Below the pieces are notes generated by a model. That model was given only the letters and a program-made list of their open reading frames with translations, was not told where the DNA came from and made no database searches. A program made the position numbers and the translations under genes. From Bacillus sp. FJAT-18017 (lineage in GTDB: Bacteria > Bacillota > Bacilli > Bacillales > Cytobacillaceae), in assembly GCF_001278805.1 (NCBI RefSeq), contig NZ_CP012602.1, positions 1,642,001-1,706,000 on the forward strand: DNA of 64,000 bases, read 5' to 3'. Below are positions 26,781 to 37,668 of this stretch, piece after piece; position 1 is the stretch's first letter; every line of letters starts with the position of its first letter.

Positions 26781-27030
26781 TTAAAAAGAAAATTCCTATT
26801 GCCATGATGCGGCCAAGCTCAATGATTACTCAATAAATTGATGTACAACCGGGGTTAATCCTGTCAGTGGCGAAAGGGAGCCGCCTTGGGTTGGAAGGTA
26901 CGGAGAAGGCTTCAGTACCCAAATTGATTTGCTTGAGTTTGTTTAGGCAACGGAGAAGGCGAAGTGCCTCAAGCAGCCTGCCAAAGCTCCGCGGACTTGT
27001 AAATTTTCAAATAAATTTAGACGATGTTAA
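26781..27030. other. Intergenic region upstream of the ccpA promoter
   Basis: No gene supported; an open frame at 26867-27058 lacks a ribosome binding site and shows no protein pattern. The DNA contains two adjacent inverted-repeat structures sharing ACGGAGAAGGC (26899-26910 and 26949-26960): one bounded by TTGGG and GTACCCAA, the other by GCTTG and CAAGC with AGGCA/TGCCT inside. Confidence 0.55.
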
Positions 27031-27059
27031 TTGCAGCAATTCGGCGGTTATCGTATGAT
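27031..27059 (+). promoter_or_regulatory. SigA-type promoter of ccpA
   Basis: TTGCAG, 17 bases, TATGAT, about 106 bp before the ccpA start. Confidence 0.65.
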
Positions 27060-27164
27060 TAAACAAAACTAGTATGTTTATTCAATCACATACTAAAAAT
27101 GACTAGCGAATTCAAGAAGAGGCAAAATAAAAAAAATGGCCTGTTTTTAAGGAGTGTTACACAG

Positions 27165-28163
27165 ATGAATATTACGATTTATGATGTTGCCAGGGAAGCG
27201 AATGTTTCAATGGCGACGGTGTCAAGGGTTGTAAACGGAAACCCGAATGTTAAGCCTGCAACAAGAAAAAAGGTTATGGAAGTAATCGACAGACTTGGTT
27301 ATAGGCCAAACGCTGTGGCAAGGGGACTTGCGAGCAAAAAGACTACAACAGTCGGTGTCATAATTCCAGACATCTCGAGCATTTTCTTTGCCGAACTAGC
27401 AAGGGGTATTGAGGACATCGCTACGATGTATAAATATAATATTATCCTCAGCAACTCCGACCAAAATAAGGACAAGGAACTTCACCTTCTGAACACAATG
27501 CTGGGTAAGCAGGTAGATGGTATTGTTTTTATGGGAGGAAATATCACTACGGAGCATGTAGAAGAATTTAAAAAATCCCCGGTCCCGATTGTATTGGCTG
27601 GATCAGTGGAACAGACCAGGGAAATTCCATCTGTCAATATTGATTACGAGCAGGCTGTATTTGACTCAGTAATGGAATATGTCGAGCGAGGCCATAAACG
27701 CATCGCCTTCATAATCGGGCCGCTTCACGAGCCAAAGAACAGCGAATTGAAGCTGAAGGGATATAAGAGGGCTCTTGACGAGGCAGGTATTCAATTTAAT
27801 GAGGAATATATTGTAGAAGGTGACTATACGTATGATTCAGGCATCGAAGCAATAGAAAAACTGATTGAGTCAGACGAAAGGCCGACTGCAATCCTCGTTG
27901 GATCTGATGAAATGGCACTTGGGGTTATCCATGGGGCTCAGGATAAGGGCTTTAGTATACCTGAGGACTTTGAGGTGATTACTTCAGATAATACCAGGCT
28001 TTCACTCATGGTTCGTCCACAGCTTACAACGCTCGTGCAGCCATTATATGATATAGGCGCAGTATCAATGAGGCTTTTGACTAAGTATATGAATAAGGAA
28101 AAGGTCGATGAGCATACCGTTGTCCTTCCGCATCGAATCGAACAAAGAAATTCAACGAAGTAA
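27165..28163 (+). CDS. ccpA: Catabolite control protein CcpA
   Basis: LacI/GalR-family master regulator of carbon catabolite control. It binds cre sites when complexed with HPr-Ser46-P. The 332-residue protein begins [20 protein letters not shown] with the LacI-type helix-turn-helix and hinge helix (residues about 1-60), followed by the periplasmic-binding-protein-like core. The start is ATG 27165, 7 bases after AAGGAGTG; the open frame reaches back to 27099 without support. Likely targets in this same window are ackA and acsA/acuABC. In B. subtilis motPS follow ccpA; here a dispersed repeat does. Confidence 0.96.
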   Translation: MNITIYDVAREANVSMATVSRVVNGNPNVKPATRKKVMEVIDRLGYRPNAVARGLASKKTTTVGVIIPDISSIFFAELARGIEDIATMYKYNIILSNSDQNKDKELHLLNTMLGKQVDGIVFMGGNITTEHVEEFKKSPVPIVLAGSVEQTREIPSVNIDYEQAVFDSVMEYVERGHKRIAFIIGPLHEPKNSELKLKGYKRALDEAGIQFNEEYIVEGDYTYDSGIEAIEKLIESDERPTAILVGSDEMALGVIHGAQDKGFSIPEDFEVITSDNTRLSLMVRPQLTTLVQPLYDIGAVSMRLLTKYMNKEKVDEHTVVLPHRIEQRNSTK

Positions 28164-28166
28164 AAA

Positions 28167-28484
28167 ACAAAAGCGCAAGCGCCTTCGTGACAGGCAAAAA
28201 CCGCCTGTCCCTGCGATGATTATTCTGAGGAGCTTTCCTTAGTGATCATGGCCGTACAAAGTGGAGGGGCTTCGACTGAGATAAAATGAACCTTCCATCA
28301 GCGCTTTTTGGCTGATGGTTAGGTGAATGAATCGGACCTTTAGGGACAGTTGCCGACGAAGGAGGCTACTGTCCTTTAAGGTGGGGTAAAGGAATCACGA
28401 AGAGCGACAGCGCATTCGTGCATGACTTATCGTAGGGAGGAGACCTGAAGTTTGCTAGGCGATAGGCGTTGGAGCTGGACGTAT
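28167..28484 (-). repeat. Dispersed hairpin repeat, copy R4, reverse, with an insertion
   Basis: Read on the minus strand it matches R1/R3: CGCCTAGCAAACTTCAGG, CTACGATAAGTCATGCACGAATG, GTACGGCCATGATC. It also carries the GGGACAGGCGG module of R2. At 28286-28390 a 105-bp block interrupts the core between GATAAA and GGAATCACG, with TAAA on both sides. Confidence 0.8.
28286..28390. repeat. 105-bp insertion inside repeat R4
   Basis: Absent from the other copies. It holds two hairpins: CCATCAGC/GCTGATGG and ACCTTTAGGGACAG/CTGTCCTTTAAGGT (imperfect). The TAAA at both ends could be a 4-bp target duplication. I see no second copy in the window. Confidence 0.55.
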
Positions 28485-28537
28485 AAAAAGGCTGTCTCGA
28501 AAGTTCGTCACTAAACGAGCTTTTGGGACAGCCTTTT
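28485..28537. terminator. Bidirectional terminator between ccpA and acuC
   Basis: AAAAGGCTGTC pairs with GACAGCCTTTT, with inner pairing CGAAAG..CGT/ACGAGCTTTTG. A/T runs on both strands allow use by ccpA (plus) and acuC (minus). Confidence 0.7.
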
Positions 28538-28632
28538 GAATGTAAAACGGACAGAGCGGTGCTAAACAAAAATTCCTGTTTTACCTTACATTCTCTATCT
28601 TAATAGCAGCAAAGCTGAAAACACTATAAAAA

Positions 28633-29808
28633 TTATACAGATTCAGTTTTTGATGTATTTCTGATAGGATACAGTGCTTTTTCAAGTGTCAATAAGTTCT
28701 TTTCAGTTATCTCTGCTTTTCTGGGGATAGGATTGTAAATATCCGGACCGTCCTCCCACGAATCGGGAAGAGGCACCCCGGCTTTGGTTTGCCACTTTTC
28801 AGTCCAGGCAGCAGGCAGATTTCCGGTCGCACTTGAAGCCTTCCCGGTCATTTCCATCCAAATCAAAGCCCATGCTCTTGGAACAACCCTCCAAATATCA
28901 TAGCCTCCGCCGCCTACAGCAACCCATCGGCCATTGCAATAGCGATGTGCAAGTTCATGGGCGAGCTTTGGTATTTCACGGTAGATATTCATTGTCCCAT
29001 ATAAATGGGTAAGCGGGTCATAGTAATGTGAATCCGCACCGTTTTGGGTCAGGATTATATCGGGTTTAAAGAACTCAGTAACCTCTGTCAGAGCTGTTCT
29101 GTAGATTTGCAGCCAAGATTCGTCTTCCGTGAAGGCATCCAAAGGAATATTAAAAGAAAAACCATATCCTTTTCCCTGGCCGCGCTCGTTTATTGAGCCG
29201 GTACCAGGAAAGAGATATCTACCTGTCTCATGAATAGATAAGGTGCATACATCCGGATCGTCATAAAAGGACCATTGAACCCCATCCCCGTGATGTGCAT
29301 CCGTGTCTACATAAAGGACCCTTGCCTTGTATTTTTCCTGCAAATATTTTATTGCCACGGAGCTGTCATTGTATATGCAAAATCCTGAGGCCTTTCCCCT
29401 AAATCCATGATGAAGCCCTCCCCCGAGGTGCAATGCATGGGACGTTTTTCCTGTCATAACCATATCGACCGCTTCTAGTGTTCCTCCCACTATCATTGCG
29501 CTGGCTTCATGCATATTAGGAAATATTGGGGTGTCCTCGGTTCCCAGTCCAAAGTTCTCTGCCGAATCTCCAGTTAAAAGACCTTTTCCAGCCATTTTGA
29601 CAGCATGGACATAGGAGGGATCATGAATAAGGCATAATTCCTCTTCAGTGGCCATCCGTGGTGGAACGATTGATGAGTCATCCAGAGCGCCTGAGTGTTT
29701 TAAAAGGTCAATTGTCAGCTTAATCCTAAATTGATTAAAAGGGTGCTGGCTGCCAAAATTGTATTTCAGTAGTTCTTCTGAAAAAATAAAGGCGCTTGAA
29801 TCGTTCAT
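28633..29808 (-). CDS. acuC: Acetoin utilization protein AcuC, class I/II-type histone deacetylase family
   Basis: A 391-residue zinc-dependent deacetylase that removes acetyl groups from lysines; in B. subtilis it reactivates AcsA. Active-site marks: GGGLHHGF (paired histidines), [12 protein letters not shown] (Asp/His zinc ligands), [10 protein letters not shown] and VGGGGYDI. I place the start at ATG 29808, which overlaps the acuB stop as ATGA (29805-29808) and gives the B. subtilis-like [10 protein letters not shown]-terminus; an upstream in-frame ATG at 29835 lies inside acuB. Third gene of acuABC. Confidence 0.93.
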   Translation of the reverse strand: MNDSSAFIFSEELLKYNFGSQHPFNQFRIKLTIDLLKHSGALDDSSIVPPRMATEEELCLIHDPSYVHAVKMAGKGLLTGDSAENFGLGTEDTPIFPNMHEASAMIVGGTLEAVDMVMTGKTSHALHLGGGLHHGFRGKASGFCIYNDSSVAIKYLQEKYKARVLYVDTDAHHGDGVQWSFYDDPDVCTLSIHETGRYLFPGTGSINERGQGKGYGFSFNIPLDAFTEDESWLQIYRTALTEVTEFFKPDIILTQNGADSHYYDPLTHLYGTMNIYREIPKLAHELAHRYCNGRWVAVGGGGYDIWRVVPRAWALIWMEMTGKASSATGNLPAAWTEKWQTKAGVPLPDSWEDGPDIYNPIPRKAEITEKNLLTLEKALYPIRNTSKTESV

Positions 29809-30452
29809 ATTGGCATACCCGGAATATTTGGCCATACCACATGATGACCGGCAGCCTTCAGGTCATGGATAAGGCCAACAGGATTCATTGTCTGTACACG
29901 GATGACCAATATTTTGTATGCTTCATCTTGTTTATCAGGATAAACAAGGACACTTTGGATATTAGCTTTACGGTTCTTAATCACATTGGCTACTTCCCAG
30001 AGAGTCCCGGCTTTATTGGGCACCTTTACTTCAATTTGTGAACCCGGCTGATGTGCGCCAGTAAGTTCCACAAGTGTGTGGAGCAGGTCTGTTTCTGTCA
30101 CAATTCCCACAAGCCTCTGGTCCAGGATGACTGGTACACAGCTAATATGATGCTCATAAAGCAGGGCGGCAATTTCCTCAACAAAGTCGAGAGGGTGCCC
30201 GGTAATGAGATTTCGTTTCATAATCGTTTCCAAAGGCTTTTGAAGATCTTCAACATGCTCCTCCCGCCTAAAAATAGACGGAGCTGCATCCCTGATATCT
30301 CTATCCGACACAAGTCCAACAACATGCCGCTGTTCATCTATTATTGGGATGTGCCGTATTTTGTGATCTTCCATCATTTTGATTGCATCTGCAATCGTAT
30401 TTGAAGCCTTTAAGGTGGCAACATTGGTTTTCATGATTTGTTCTATAATCAT
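29805..30452 (-). CDS. acuB: AcuB, CBS-pair and ACT domain protein
   Basis: A 215-residue predicted sensor: two CBS motifs (about residues 5-60 and 75-130; both with IxxIMKxN and VGLVSDRD / [10 protein letters not shown] segments) and an ACT-like domain (about 140-210). CBS pairs usually bind adenosine nucleotides, so it may report energy charge to the acetylation system; its direct role is not established. ATG 30452 follows AGGGGGTAGTGTG. It is 11 bp after acuA and overlaps acuC by 4 bp, which suggests translational coupling. Confidence 0.9.
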   Translation of the reverse strand: MIIEQIMKTNVATLKASNTIADAIKMMEDHKIRHIPIIDEQRHVVGLVSDRDIRDAAPSIFRREEHVEDLQKPLETIMKRNLITGHPLDFVEEIAALLYEHHISCVPVILDQRLVGIVTETDLLHTLVELTGAHQPGSQIEVKVPNKAGTLWEVANVIKNRKANIQSVLVYPDKQDEAYKILVIRVQTMNPVGLIHDLKAAGHHVVWPNIPGMPI

Positions 30453-30463
30453 CACACTACCCC

Positions 30464-31096
30464 CTAATACATGAAGCGGTTCATGAACCTGAGCTGGTCA
30501 AATTTTTGAATGGATTCCGGGCTTACCCTTTTGCCAATACGGGCCATAAGGCAATTTGCCGGGTGAGAACTGATTTCGGGATCATCAGTCGCATACCATT
30601 CCAGGCCGCCGGCATTCATCATTTTCTCCATGACCTTTCTATATTCCCATACATTTAATCCAGTTCCTTTCAAGTCCCAATGCCAATAATATTCGGTGGT
30701 TATCGTTATGTAGTCCTCCATTGCATCATCCATCATCGATACTCTAAGAAGGTTTTTACCAACGGATGCCCCTCGAAACTCGGGTATAACCTCAATGGCC
30801 CCGAGCTCTATCAAATCTTCCATTTTGCCCTCAGACCAGCGTTCAAGCGGATCAGGGTATAAATATGTTACATAGCCGACAATTTCATGGTTGTGCCTGG
30901 CAATAATAATACGGCCCTCAGGCAATGAGGCAATTTCAATTAATGCCTTGTGCTGCTGGGCTGGCTGCCGGAAAGCAACAAGATTCTCGTGAAATTCATA
31001 GCCCGCTAGTTTTTCGGCAGAAATTGGCCCTTCAATGATGAGATTTCCTTTTGCGGTTTTTAGCTCTTTCGCATTATATGTTTTTATATGTTCCAT
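30464..31096 (-). CDS. acuA: AcuA, GNAT-family protein lysine acetyltransferase
   Basis: A 210-residue GNAT acetyltransferase. In B. subtilis it acetylates the catalytic lysine of acetyl-CoA synthetase (Lys549) and switches it off. The acetyl-CoA binding loop is in [15 protein letters not shown] (about residues 108-122). ATG 31096 follows AGGCGGTGA. First gene of acuABC, divergent from its target gene acsA; a cre-like site lies in the shared control region. Confidence 0.92.
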   Translation of the reverse strand: MEHIKTYNAKELKTAKGNLIIEGPISAEKLAGYEFHENLVAFRQPAQQHKALIEIASLPEGRIIIARHNHEIVGYVTYLYPDPLERWSEGKMEDLIELGAIEVIPEFRGASVGKNLLRVSMMDDAMEDYITITTEYYWHWDLKGTGLNVWEYRKVMEKMMNAGGLEWYATDDPEISSHPANCLMARIGKRVSPESIQKFDQLRFMNRFMY

Positions 31097-31131
31097 TACG
31101 TCACCGCCTGCTAAGCTTAGATAATACCTCT

Positions 31132-31137
31132 ATTATA
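31132..31137 (-). promoter_or_regulatory. -10 element of the acuABC promoter
   Basis: A perfect TATAAT on the minus strand, about 36 bp from the acuA start. The corresponding -35 position (31155-31160) is poor and lies inside the cre-like site. Confidence 0.55.
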
Positions 31138-31153
31138 CATAAAATCCGGAATG

Positions 31154-31167
31154 ATAAAGCGCTTTCA
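31154..31167. promoter_or_regulatory. Putative cre site between acuABC and acsA
   Basis: ATAAAGCGCTTTCA matches 12 of 14 positions of TGNAARCGNWWWCA and has the palindromic core AAAGCGCTTT. It overlaps the -35 region of acuA and is upstream of acsA, consistent with CcpA repression on glucose as known for this locus in B. subtilis. Confidence 0.7.
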
Positions 31168-31225
31168 CTAAATTTTCTGGAAAAGAACCACAATATTAAA
31201 GTATAAAGGGAAAATATTTTAAAAA

Positions 31226-31254
31226 TTGTGAATAACATTCTTTTATACTATAAT
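31226..31254 (+). promoter_or_regulatory. SigA-type promoter of acsA
   Basis: TTGTGA, 17 bases, TATAAT; the predicted transcription start is about 25 bp before the acsA GTG. Confidence 0.6.
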
Positions 31255-31286
31255 AATATAAACGCGATAAAGGGGGAAAGTTTAAA

Positions 31287-33005
31287 GTGAAAATGGAAGC
31301 GCTGCCAGTTATTCAAGGGGATTATAATCTTAAGGATTATAATGAAACCTACAAGAATTTTGACTGGAAAGAAACTGAAAAGGCATTTAGCTGGCATGAG
31401 ACAGGCCTTGTAAATTTGGCTCACGAGGCAATTGACCGTCATGCCGACACATTCCGCAAGAATAAGGTGGCCCTTTACTACAAGGACCAGGAGCGGAATG
31501 AAAAGTACACGTTCAAGGAAATGAAGGAATTGTCCAACAAAGCGGCAAATGTGCTAAAAACATATGGGGATGTGGAAAAAGGGGACCGCGTCTTTATTTT
31601 CATGCCGCGCTCACCAGAGCTTTATTTTGCAGTTCTCGGTGCCATTAAGCTTGGCGCGATTGTTGGTCCGCTCTTTGAAGCCTTCATGGAGGGTGCAGTA
31701 AGGGACCGTCTCCAGGACAGCGAAGCGAAAGTAATTGTCACAACTCCGGAGTTGCTAAATAGGGTTCCGGTTGATGAACTTCCTGCATTGAAGTACATAT
31801 TTATCGTAGGTGACGGAGTCCAGGAAACGGATAAGATCATTGATTTCAAGAAAAAGTTTGCAGAAGCTGATAAAAAACTGAAGATTGAATGGGTGGACCG
31901 GCAGGATGGCCTAATCCTTCACTATACTTCCGGTTCGACAGGGAAGCCTAAAGGTGTTCTTCATGTCCATAATGCCATGATTCAGCATTACCAGACAGGG
32001 CAATGGGTCCTTGATCTGAAAGAAGACGATGTATACTGGTGTACAGCAGATCCAGGCTGGGTCACAGGAACTTCCTATGGCATTTTCGGGCCATGGCTTG
32101 CCGGGGTTTCGAATGTCATTGTTGGGGGCCGTTTCTCGCCGGATACATGGTACAAAATGATTGAGGAATTCGGAGTAACCGTATGGTACAGCGCTCCGAC
32201 TGCCTTCCGCATGCTGATGGGTGCGGGTGATGAAATTGTGAAGAAGTACGATCTTTCAAGCCTCCGCCATGTTCTAAGTGTAGGTGAACCGTTAAACCCC
32301 GAGGTAGTCAAATGGGGCATGAAAGTGTTCAATAAGCGCATCCATGACACTTGGTGGATGACAGAGACAGGAGCACAGCTCATTTGCAATTATCCTTGTA
32401 TGCCAGTCAAGCCTGGTTCAATGGGTAAACCGCTGCCTGGCGTTCAGGCCGCGATTGTCGATGACCGGGGTGAAGAACTTCCGCCATACAGAATGGGCAA
32501 TCTCGCCATTAAAAGAGGCTGGCCATCAATGATGCATGCGATCTGGAACAATCCTCAAAAATATGAATCGTATTTTATGCCTGGAGACTGGTATGTAACA
32601 GGTGACTCTGCATATATGGATGAGGAGGGCTATTTCTGGTTCCAGGGCCGTGTTGACGATGTCATTATGACATCAGGAGAAAGGGTAGGTCCTTTCGAGG
32701 TAGAGAGCAAGCTCGTTGAACATCCAGCTGTAGCCGAGGCCGGAGTAATTGGAAAGCCTGATCCTGTCCGCGGAGAAATCATCAAAGCATTCATTGCTTT
32801 GAGGGACGGCTATGAGCCATCCGAGGATCTGAAGGAAGAAATCCGCCAATATGTTAAAAAAGGCCTGGCTGCGCACGCGGCACCAAGGGAAATCGATTTC
32901 CGCGATAAGCTTCCGAAGACCCGAAGCGGGAAAATCATGAGGCGTGTCCTGAAAGCATGGGAGCTCGACCTGCCGACTGGCGATCTTTCGACAATGGAAG
33001 ACTAA
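31287..33005 (+). CDS. acsA: Acetyl-CoA synthetase AcsA
   Basis: AMP-forming acetate--CoA ligase for acetate scavenging. The 572-residue protein has the P-loop-like HYTSGSTGKPKG (about 209-220), the adenylation motif WWMTETGA, and the C-terminal GDSAYMDEEGYF/GRVDDVI hinge. The last catalytic motif PKTRSGK places the lysine at residue 549, the same number as the AcuA-acetylated lysine in B. subtilis. The start is GTG 31287, 8 bases after GGGGGAAAG. Divergent from acuABC with a cre-like site between. Confidence 0.96.
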   Translation: MKMEALPVIQGDYNLKDYNETYKNFDWKETEKAFSWHETGLVNLAHEAIDRHADTFRKNKVALYYKDQERNEKYTFKEMKELSNKAANVLKTYGDVEKGDRVFIFMPRSPELYFAVLGAIKLGAIVGPLFEAFMEGAVRDRLQDSEAKVIVTTPELLNRVPVDELPALKYIFIVGDGVQETDKIIDFKKKFAEADKKLKIEWVDRQDGLILHYTSGSTGKPKGVLHVHNAMIQHYQTGQWVLDLKEDDVYWCTADPGWVTGTSYGIFGPWLAGVSNVIVGGRFSPDTWYKMIEEFGVTVWYSAPTAFRMLMGAGDEIVKKYDLSSLRHVLSVGEPLNPEVVKWGMKVFNKRIHDTWWMTETGAQLICNYPCMPVKPGSMGKPLPGVQAAIVDDRGEELPPYRMGNLAIKRGWPSMMHAIWNNPQKYESYFMPGDWYVTGDSAYMDEEGYFWFQGRVDDVIMTSGERVGPFEVESKLVEHPAVAEAGVIGKPDPVRGEIIKAFIALRDGYEPSEDLKEEIRQYVKKGLAAHAAPREIDFRDKLPKTRSGKIMRRVLKAWELDLPTGDLSTMED

Positions 33006-33025
33006 ATTACATTGACTATATGAAA

Positions 33026-33077
33026 AAACAAACCGCACCGGAAAACCATTCTCCGGTGCGGTTGTTTGTTTTTTTAT
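33026..33077 (+). terminator. Terminator of acsA
   Basis: ACAAACCGCACCGGA pairs with CTCCGGTGCGGTTGT, followed by a long T-run. With its A-rich 5' flank it could also help end the convergent PBP gene. Confidence 0.88.
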
Positions 33078-33133
33078 TAGCAGAAAAGTCTGGGACACAA
33101 TGGGAAGCTAGAGAGAAAACAGGGACAAACCTG

Positions 33134-35902
33134 TTACGAAGGCGATTTCGCTTTCTTTGATTTTTCTTCACTCTTTGTTCCGCCAATTTCAATTTCATTT
33201 GATGGTGCGGATTCCTTTCCTGCAATATCGACTGCAGTGACATAATAGATGCCTGGTTTCGCAGGATAGGATAGCCCTGTGCCGGCCCGGATACTGGCTA
33301 CCTTGGATCCGCCAACTTTATAGACACGATATCCAATAATATCCGACTCGTTGACAGCATTCCATTTTAGAGTATTGCCTTGGGCAGCGACTTTAACAGA
33401 AGCAGGGGTTTTTCCGTTTTCAGCAAGTTTTGCATCAGGCACTAAAAGATTTGACCATCGCTTCATTTTCGGAATAAGCGCCGATGCATTCTTGAAATTC
33501 GTACCAGTCAATGCAGATGCATATTCCGGATTCAGGACAAGCCCTGTTTCAGCAAAATCATCCGGGGTGGAATCAAGCGCCATGTAGTTTTTATCGCCAA
33601 TCCTTACATACTTGCCAGTACTTAGGCTGTTATCTGATTTTGTTGGCACATACTTGGCATTAAAAATGTCAGTTTCGACAAGGCCGGCTCTTTTGCAGGC
33701 CTCTGATGGCAGCGTTCCGGAAATCGCGCAGAATGATCTTGTGACAATCCCGCTAGGCATCTTGAACCTGGCTTCCGGATCGACAAGCTTTGGATTTATA
33801 TCATAGGCTGCATTTAAAAGGTCAGCCCACAGATAATTCGTCCGCTGGCTGTAGCTGAGATTTCCTTTGGCCCGCAGCGATTTTTGTGTATCATATCCTG
33901 TCCATATACCCATTGTGATGTTTGGATTTGTTGCAACAATCCAGGAATCATAATACTCATTTCCTGTACCAGTTTTTCCAGCCCAGTCAGTACTGAATTT
34001 CAGTTTGTTTCTAACACTGGCAGCTGTACCGTAATCAAAGACGTCACGCATGACATCGAGGGTGAGATAAGCAGTTTGCGGACTGAATACGTTTGTCGGT
34101 TTTACCTTATGCTGATAAATAACTTTGCCTTCTTTATCGGTGATTTTTTCAATCATATAAGCATCGACAAACTTGCCCTGATTTGCAAATGTCGAGAACG
34201 CATTTGTGTTTTCTTCAACAGTCACACCCTTAGCCATCGAGCCGAGGGCTGTCGATCTGTTATGATAATCATCTTTTCCAAGAGAGGTGAAGCCCATTTT
34301 TTCAAGGTACTTCGCCGGATTCTTACTCTGGATTTCTGAATATAGTTTCACGGCAGGGACGTTATAGGACTTGGCAAATGCATATCTCGCCGTCGCCATT
34401 CCGCTGTAGCCGCCCCCATAGTTTCTCGGCCATGGATTGCCTGGGTCTGAAGGATTCAGGTGCAAAGGAACATCAGGCAGAATGGTGCCGGGGGATGCTG
34501 CTCCCAATTCAAATGCAGGCGCGTATACCAGCAGAGGCTTCATTGTCGAACCGTTGTTCCTGAGAGACCTCGTCGCATGGTTCAATTCCTGTTTCTTGAA
34601 ATCCCGGCCTCCGACGAAACTGATGATTTTTCCTGTTTTGTTTTCAATCATGATTGCCCCGACTTCAACCGGCTCCATGACTGTTTTCTTCTTCTTTGTT
34701 TCAGGATCTATTTTTGTTTCAGGTTTATCAGGGCCATAATAAGGGTATTTATTCTTTGCCTTCTCCATGGCATCATAAATCTTCTTATCAATAGTTGTAT
34801 GAATGCTATAGCCGTTCTGTCTAAACTCGCGTCCTGCAAGAGTAAAATACTTGTTATATAGCTTATCGTCCTTGCTAAGTTCTTTTTCAGTAACGCCATC
34901 CTTATCAGCGATTAGTTTCGCAAGGATGTCAGTCGCCCGCTGTTCGGCTTCAACCATTACCCAAGGATATTTTTCAAGAGGATCTGCTCCTGGTTTTACA
35001 AAATCCTTTGTAACATCATAAGCCCGTGCTTCCTCATATTGCTTTTCGTCAATGTAGCCGCCATCATACATACGTTTCAGGACAACCTTCATTCTTGTTA
35101 ACCCGGGTTCAAGGTTTTCCTTAATCTTTTTGTCCTGAGTGAATGGCGTATAGCCGAAAGGGCTCTGCGGCAAGCCGGCAATAAAGGCGGCCTGGGCAAG
35201 ATTCAGCTTTTTCGCATCAGTGCCAAAAATCCCTTTAGCTGCTGATTGAACTCCGGCTATATTGCGTCCAGATGAATTACGCCCAAAGGTAGCCATATTG
35301 AGATAGGCTTCAAGAATTTCCTCTTTCTCAAAAAACTTTTCGAGCCTGAGGGCAAGAAGTATTTCCTTTGCCTTTCGTTCAAAAGAGACCTCGTTCGTCA
35401 ATATCTGGTTCTTGATCAGCTGCTGGGTGAGTGTACTTCCGCCTGATTGCATTGGCGCATTAGTCACTTCCTGGACAAGCGCCCTAAGGATAGCCTTTGG
35501 CACGACACCATCATGCTCATAGAAATACTCATCTTCAGTGGCAATGACCGCATTAATTAAATGTGGTGATACATTTTCAAGCTTTATTTCCTCCCGGTAA
35601 AGGTCGCTGCGAAGCTTTCCGAGCGGAACATTATGTGCAAAATACACATCCGAAGTTTCCGTATAATTATAAATATCCTTCTTCATGCTTTCATAGCTGC
35701 GCACTGGCTCATCCTTCACAAGTGAAGCGAAATATCCTGCGCCTGTTCCTGCAGCAAATGCGCCGCCGGCAACAGAAACAACCAGGAACATCAAGAATAG
35801 GTTCCAGAGGACCCCGTATGCAATCCTGGCATTCTTGACCGTTTTTTTATTAGTGAAAATGGACTTTGCCCTATCGAATAATGAGTGCTTATTCTTCTCC
35901 AT
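33134..35902 (-). CDS. Class A penicillin-binding protein (PBP1A family) with C-terminal FN3-like domain
   Basis: Bifunctional murein synthase on the outer face of the membrane. The 922-residue protein has a short cytoplasmic tail, one membrane segment (about 30-58), a GT51 glycosyltransferase domain (ATEDEYFYEHDG at 121-132, GGSTLTQQLIKN at about 154-165) and a transpeptidase domain with the active serine in STMK (Ser452, Lys455), SYN and KTGTGNE. A fibronectin type III-like module follows near the C-terminus (TPASVKVAAQGNTLKW to SAPSNEIEI), then a lysine-rich tail. GGAGGG precedes the ATG. Which B. subtilis class A PBP it replaces is unclear, so I give no symbol. Confidence 0.92.
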   Translation of the reverse strand: MEKNKHSLFDRAKSIFTNKKTVKNARIAYGVLWNLFLMFLVVSVAGGAFAAGTGAGYFASLVKDEPVRSYESMKKDIYNYTETSDVYFAHNVPLGKLRSDLYREEIKLENVSPHLINAVIATEDEYFYEHDGVVPKAILRALVQEVTNAPMQSGGSTLTQQLIKNQILTNEVSFERKAKEILLALRLEKFFEKEEILEAYLNMATFGRNSSGRNIAGVQSAAKGIFGTDAKKLNLAQAAFIAGLPQSPFGYTPFTQDKKIKENLEPGLTRMKVVLKRMYDGGYIDEKQYEEARAYDVTKDFVKPGADPLEKYPWVMVEAEQRATDILAKLIADKDGVTEKELSKDDKLYNKYFTLAGREFRQNGYSIHTTIDKKIYDAMEKAKNKYPYYGPDKPETKIDPETKKKKTVMEPVEVGAIMIENKTGKIISFVGGRDFKKQELNHATRSLRNNGSTMKPLLVYAPAFELGAASPGTILPDVPLHLNPSDPGNPWPRNYGGGYSGMATARYAFAKSYNVPAVKLYSEIQSKNPAKYLEKMGFTSLGKDDYHNRSTALGSMAKGVTVEENTNAFSTFANQGKFVDAYMIEKITDKEGKVIYQHKVKPTNVFSPQTAYLTLDVMRDVFDYGTAASVRNKLKFSTDWAGKTGTGNEYYDSWIVATNPNITMGIWTGYDTQKSLRAKGNLSYSQRTNYLWADLLNAAYDINPKLVDPEARFKMPSGIVTRSFCAISGTLPSEACKRAGLVETDIFNAKYVPTKSDNSLSTGKYVRIGDKNYMALDSTPDDFAETGLVLNPEYASALTGTNFKNASALIPKMKRWSNLLVPDAKLAENGKTPASVKVAAQGNTLKWNAVNESDIIGYRVYKVGGSKVASIRAGTGLSYPAKPGIYYVTAVDIAGKESAPSNEIEIGGTKSEEKSKKAKSPS

Positions 35903-35989
35903 ATCATCCCTCCAAAATCACATACATTATAGCATAAAGCGACAGTAAAAAATGGAGAAACTCTGGAATTTTCAAAATCTGCCGGGGAA

Positions 35990-36018
35990 TTGACATTTAT
36001 TCTTCCCTATGGTAAAAA
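35990..36018 (+). promoter_or_regulatory. Promoter of the tyrS leader
   Basis: Perfect TTGACA, 17 bases, TAAAAA (4/6 to TATAAT). It lies about 30 bp upstream of the T-box structure. Confidence 0.55.
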
Positions 36019-36050
36019 GAATTAACGTTTAATTTGAATATATTGAAGGC

Positions 36051-37554
<1,504 letters not shown>

Positions 37555-37558
37555 TGAT

Positions 37559-37598
37559 CATTGCCGCAGGTATTTCGCCTGTGGCAATTTTTTTATTC
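37559..37598 (+). terminator. Terminator of tyrS
   Basis: ATTGCCGCAGG pairs with CCTGTGGCAAT, followed by TTTTTTT. Confidence 0.85.
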
Positions 37599-37668
37599 AG
37601 ATGAGGGGCAATCAAGAGAAACTGGGGACAAGCAGTCTTCGTCTATTTTAGAAAGGAGTGATGAACCA

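Noticed and set aside
26867..27058. Possible 63-residue protein upstream of ccpA
   Set aside because: No ribosome binding site, composition driven by the hairpin structures, and it runs into the ccpA promoter.
28366..28569. 67-residue minus-strand frame in R4 and the ccpA-acuC terminator
   Set aside because: Made of repeat and terminator sequence, no ribosome binding site.
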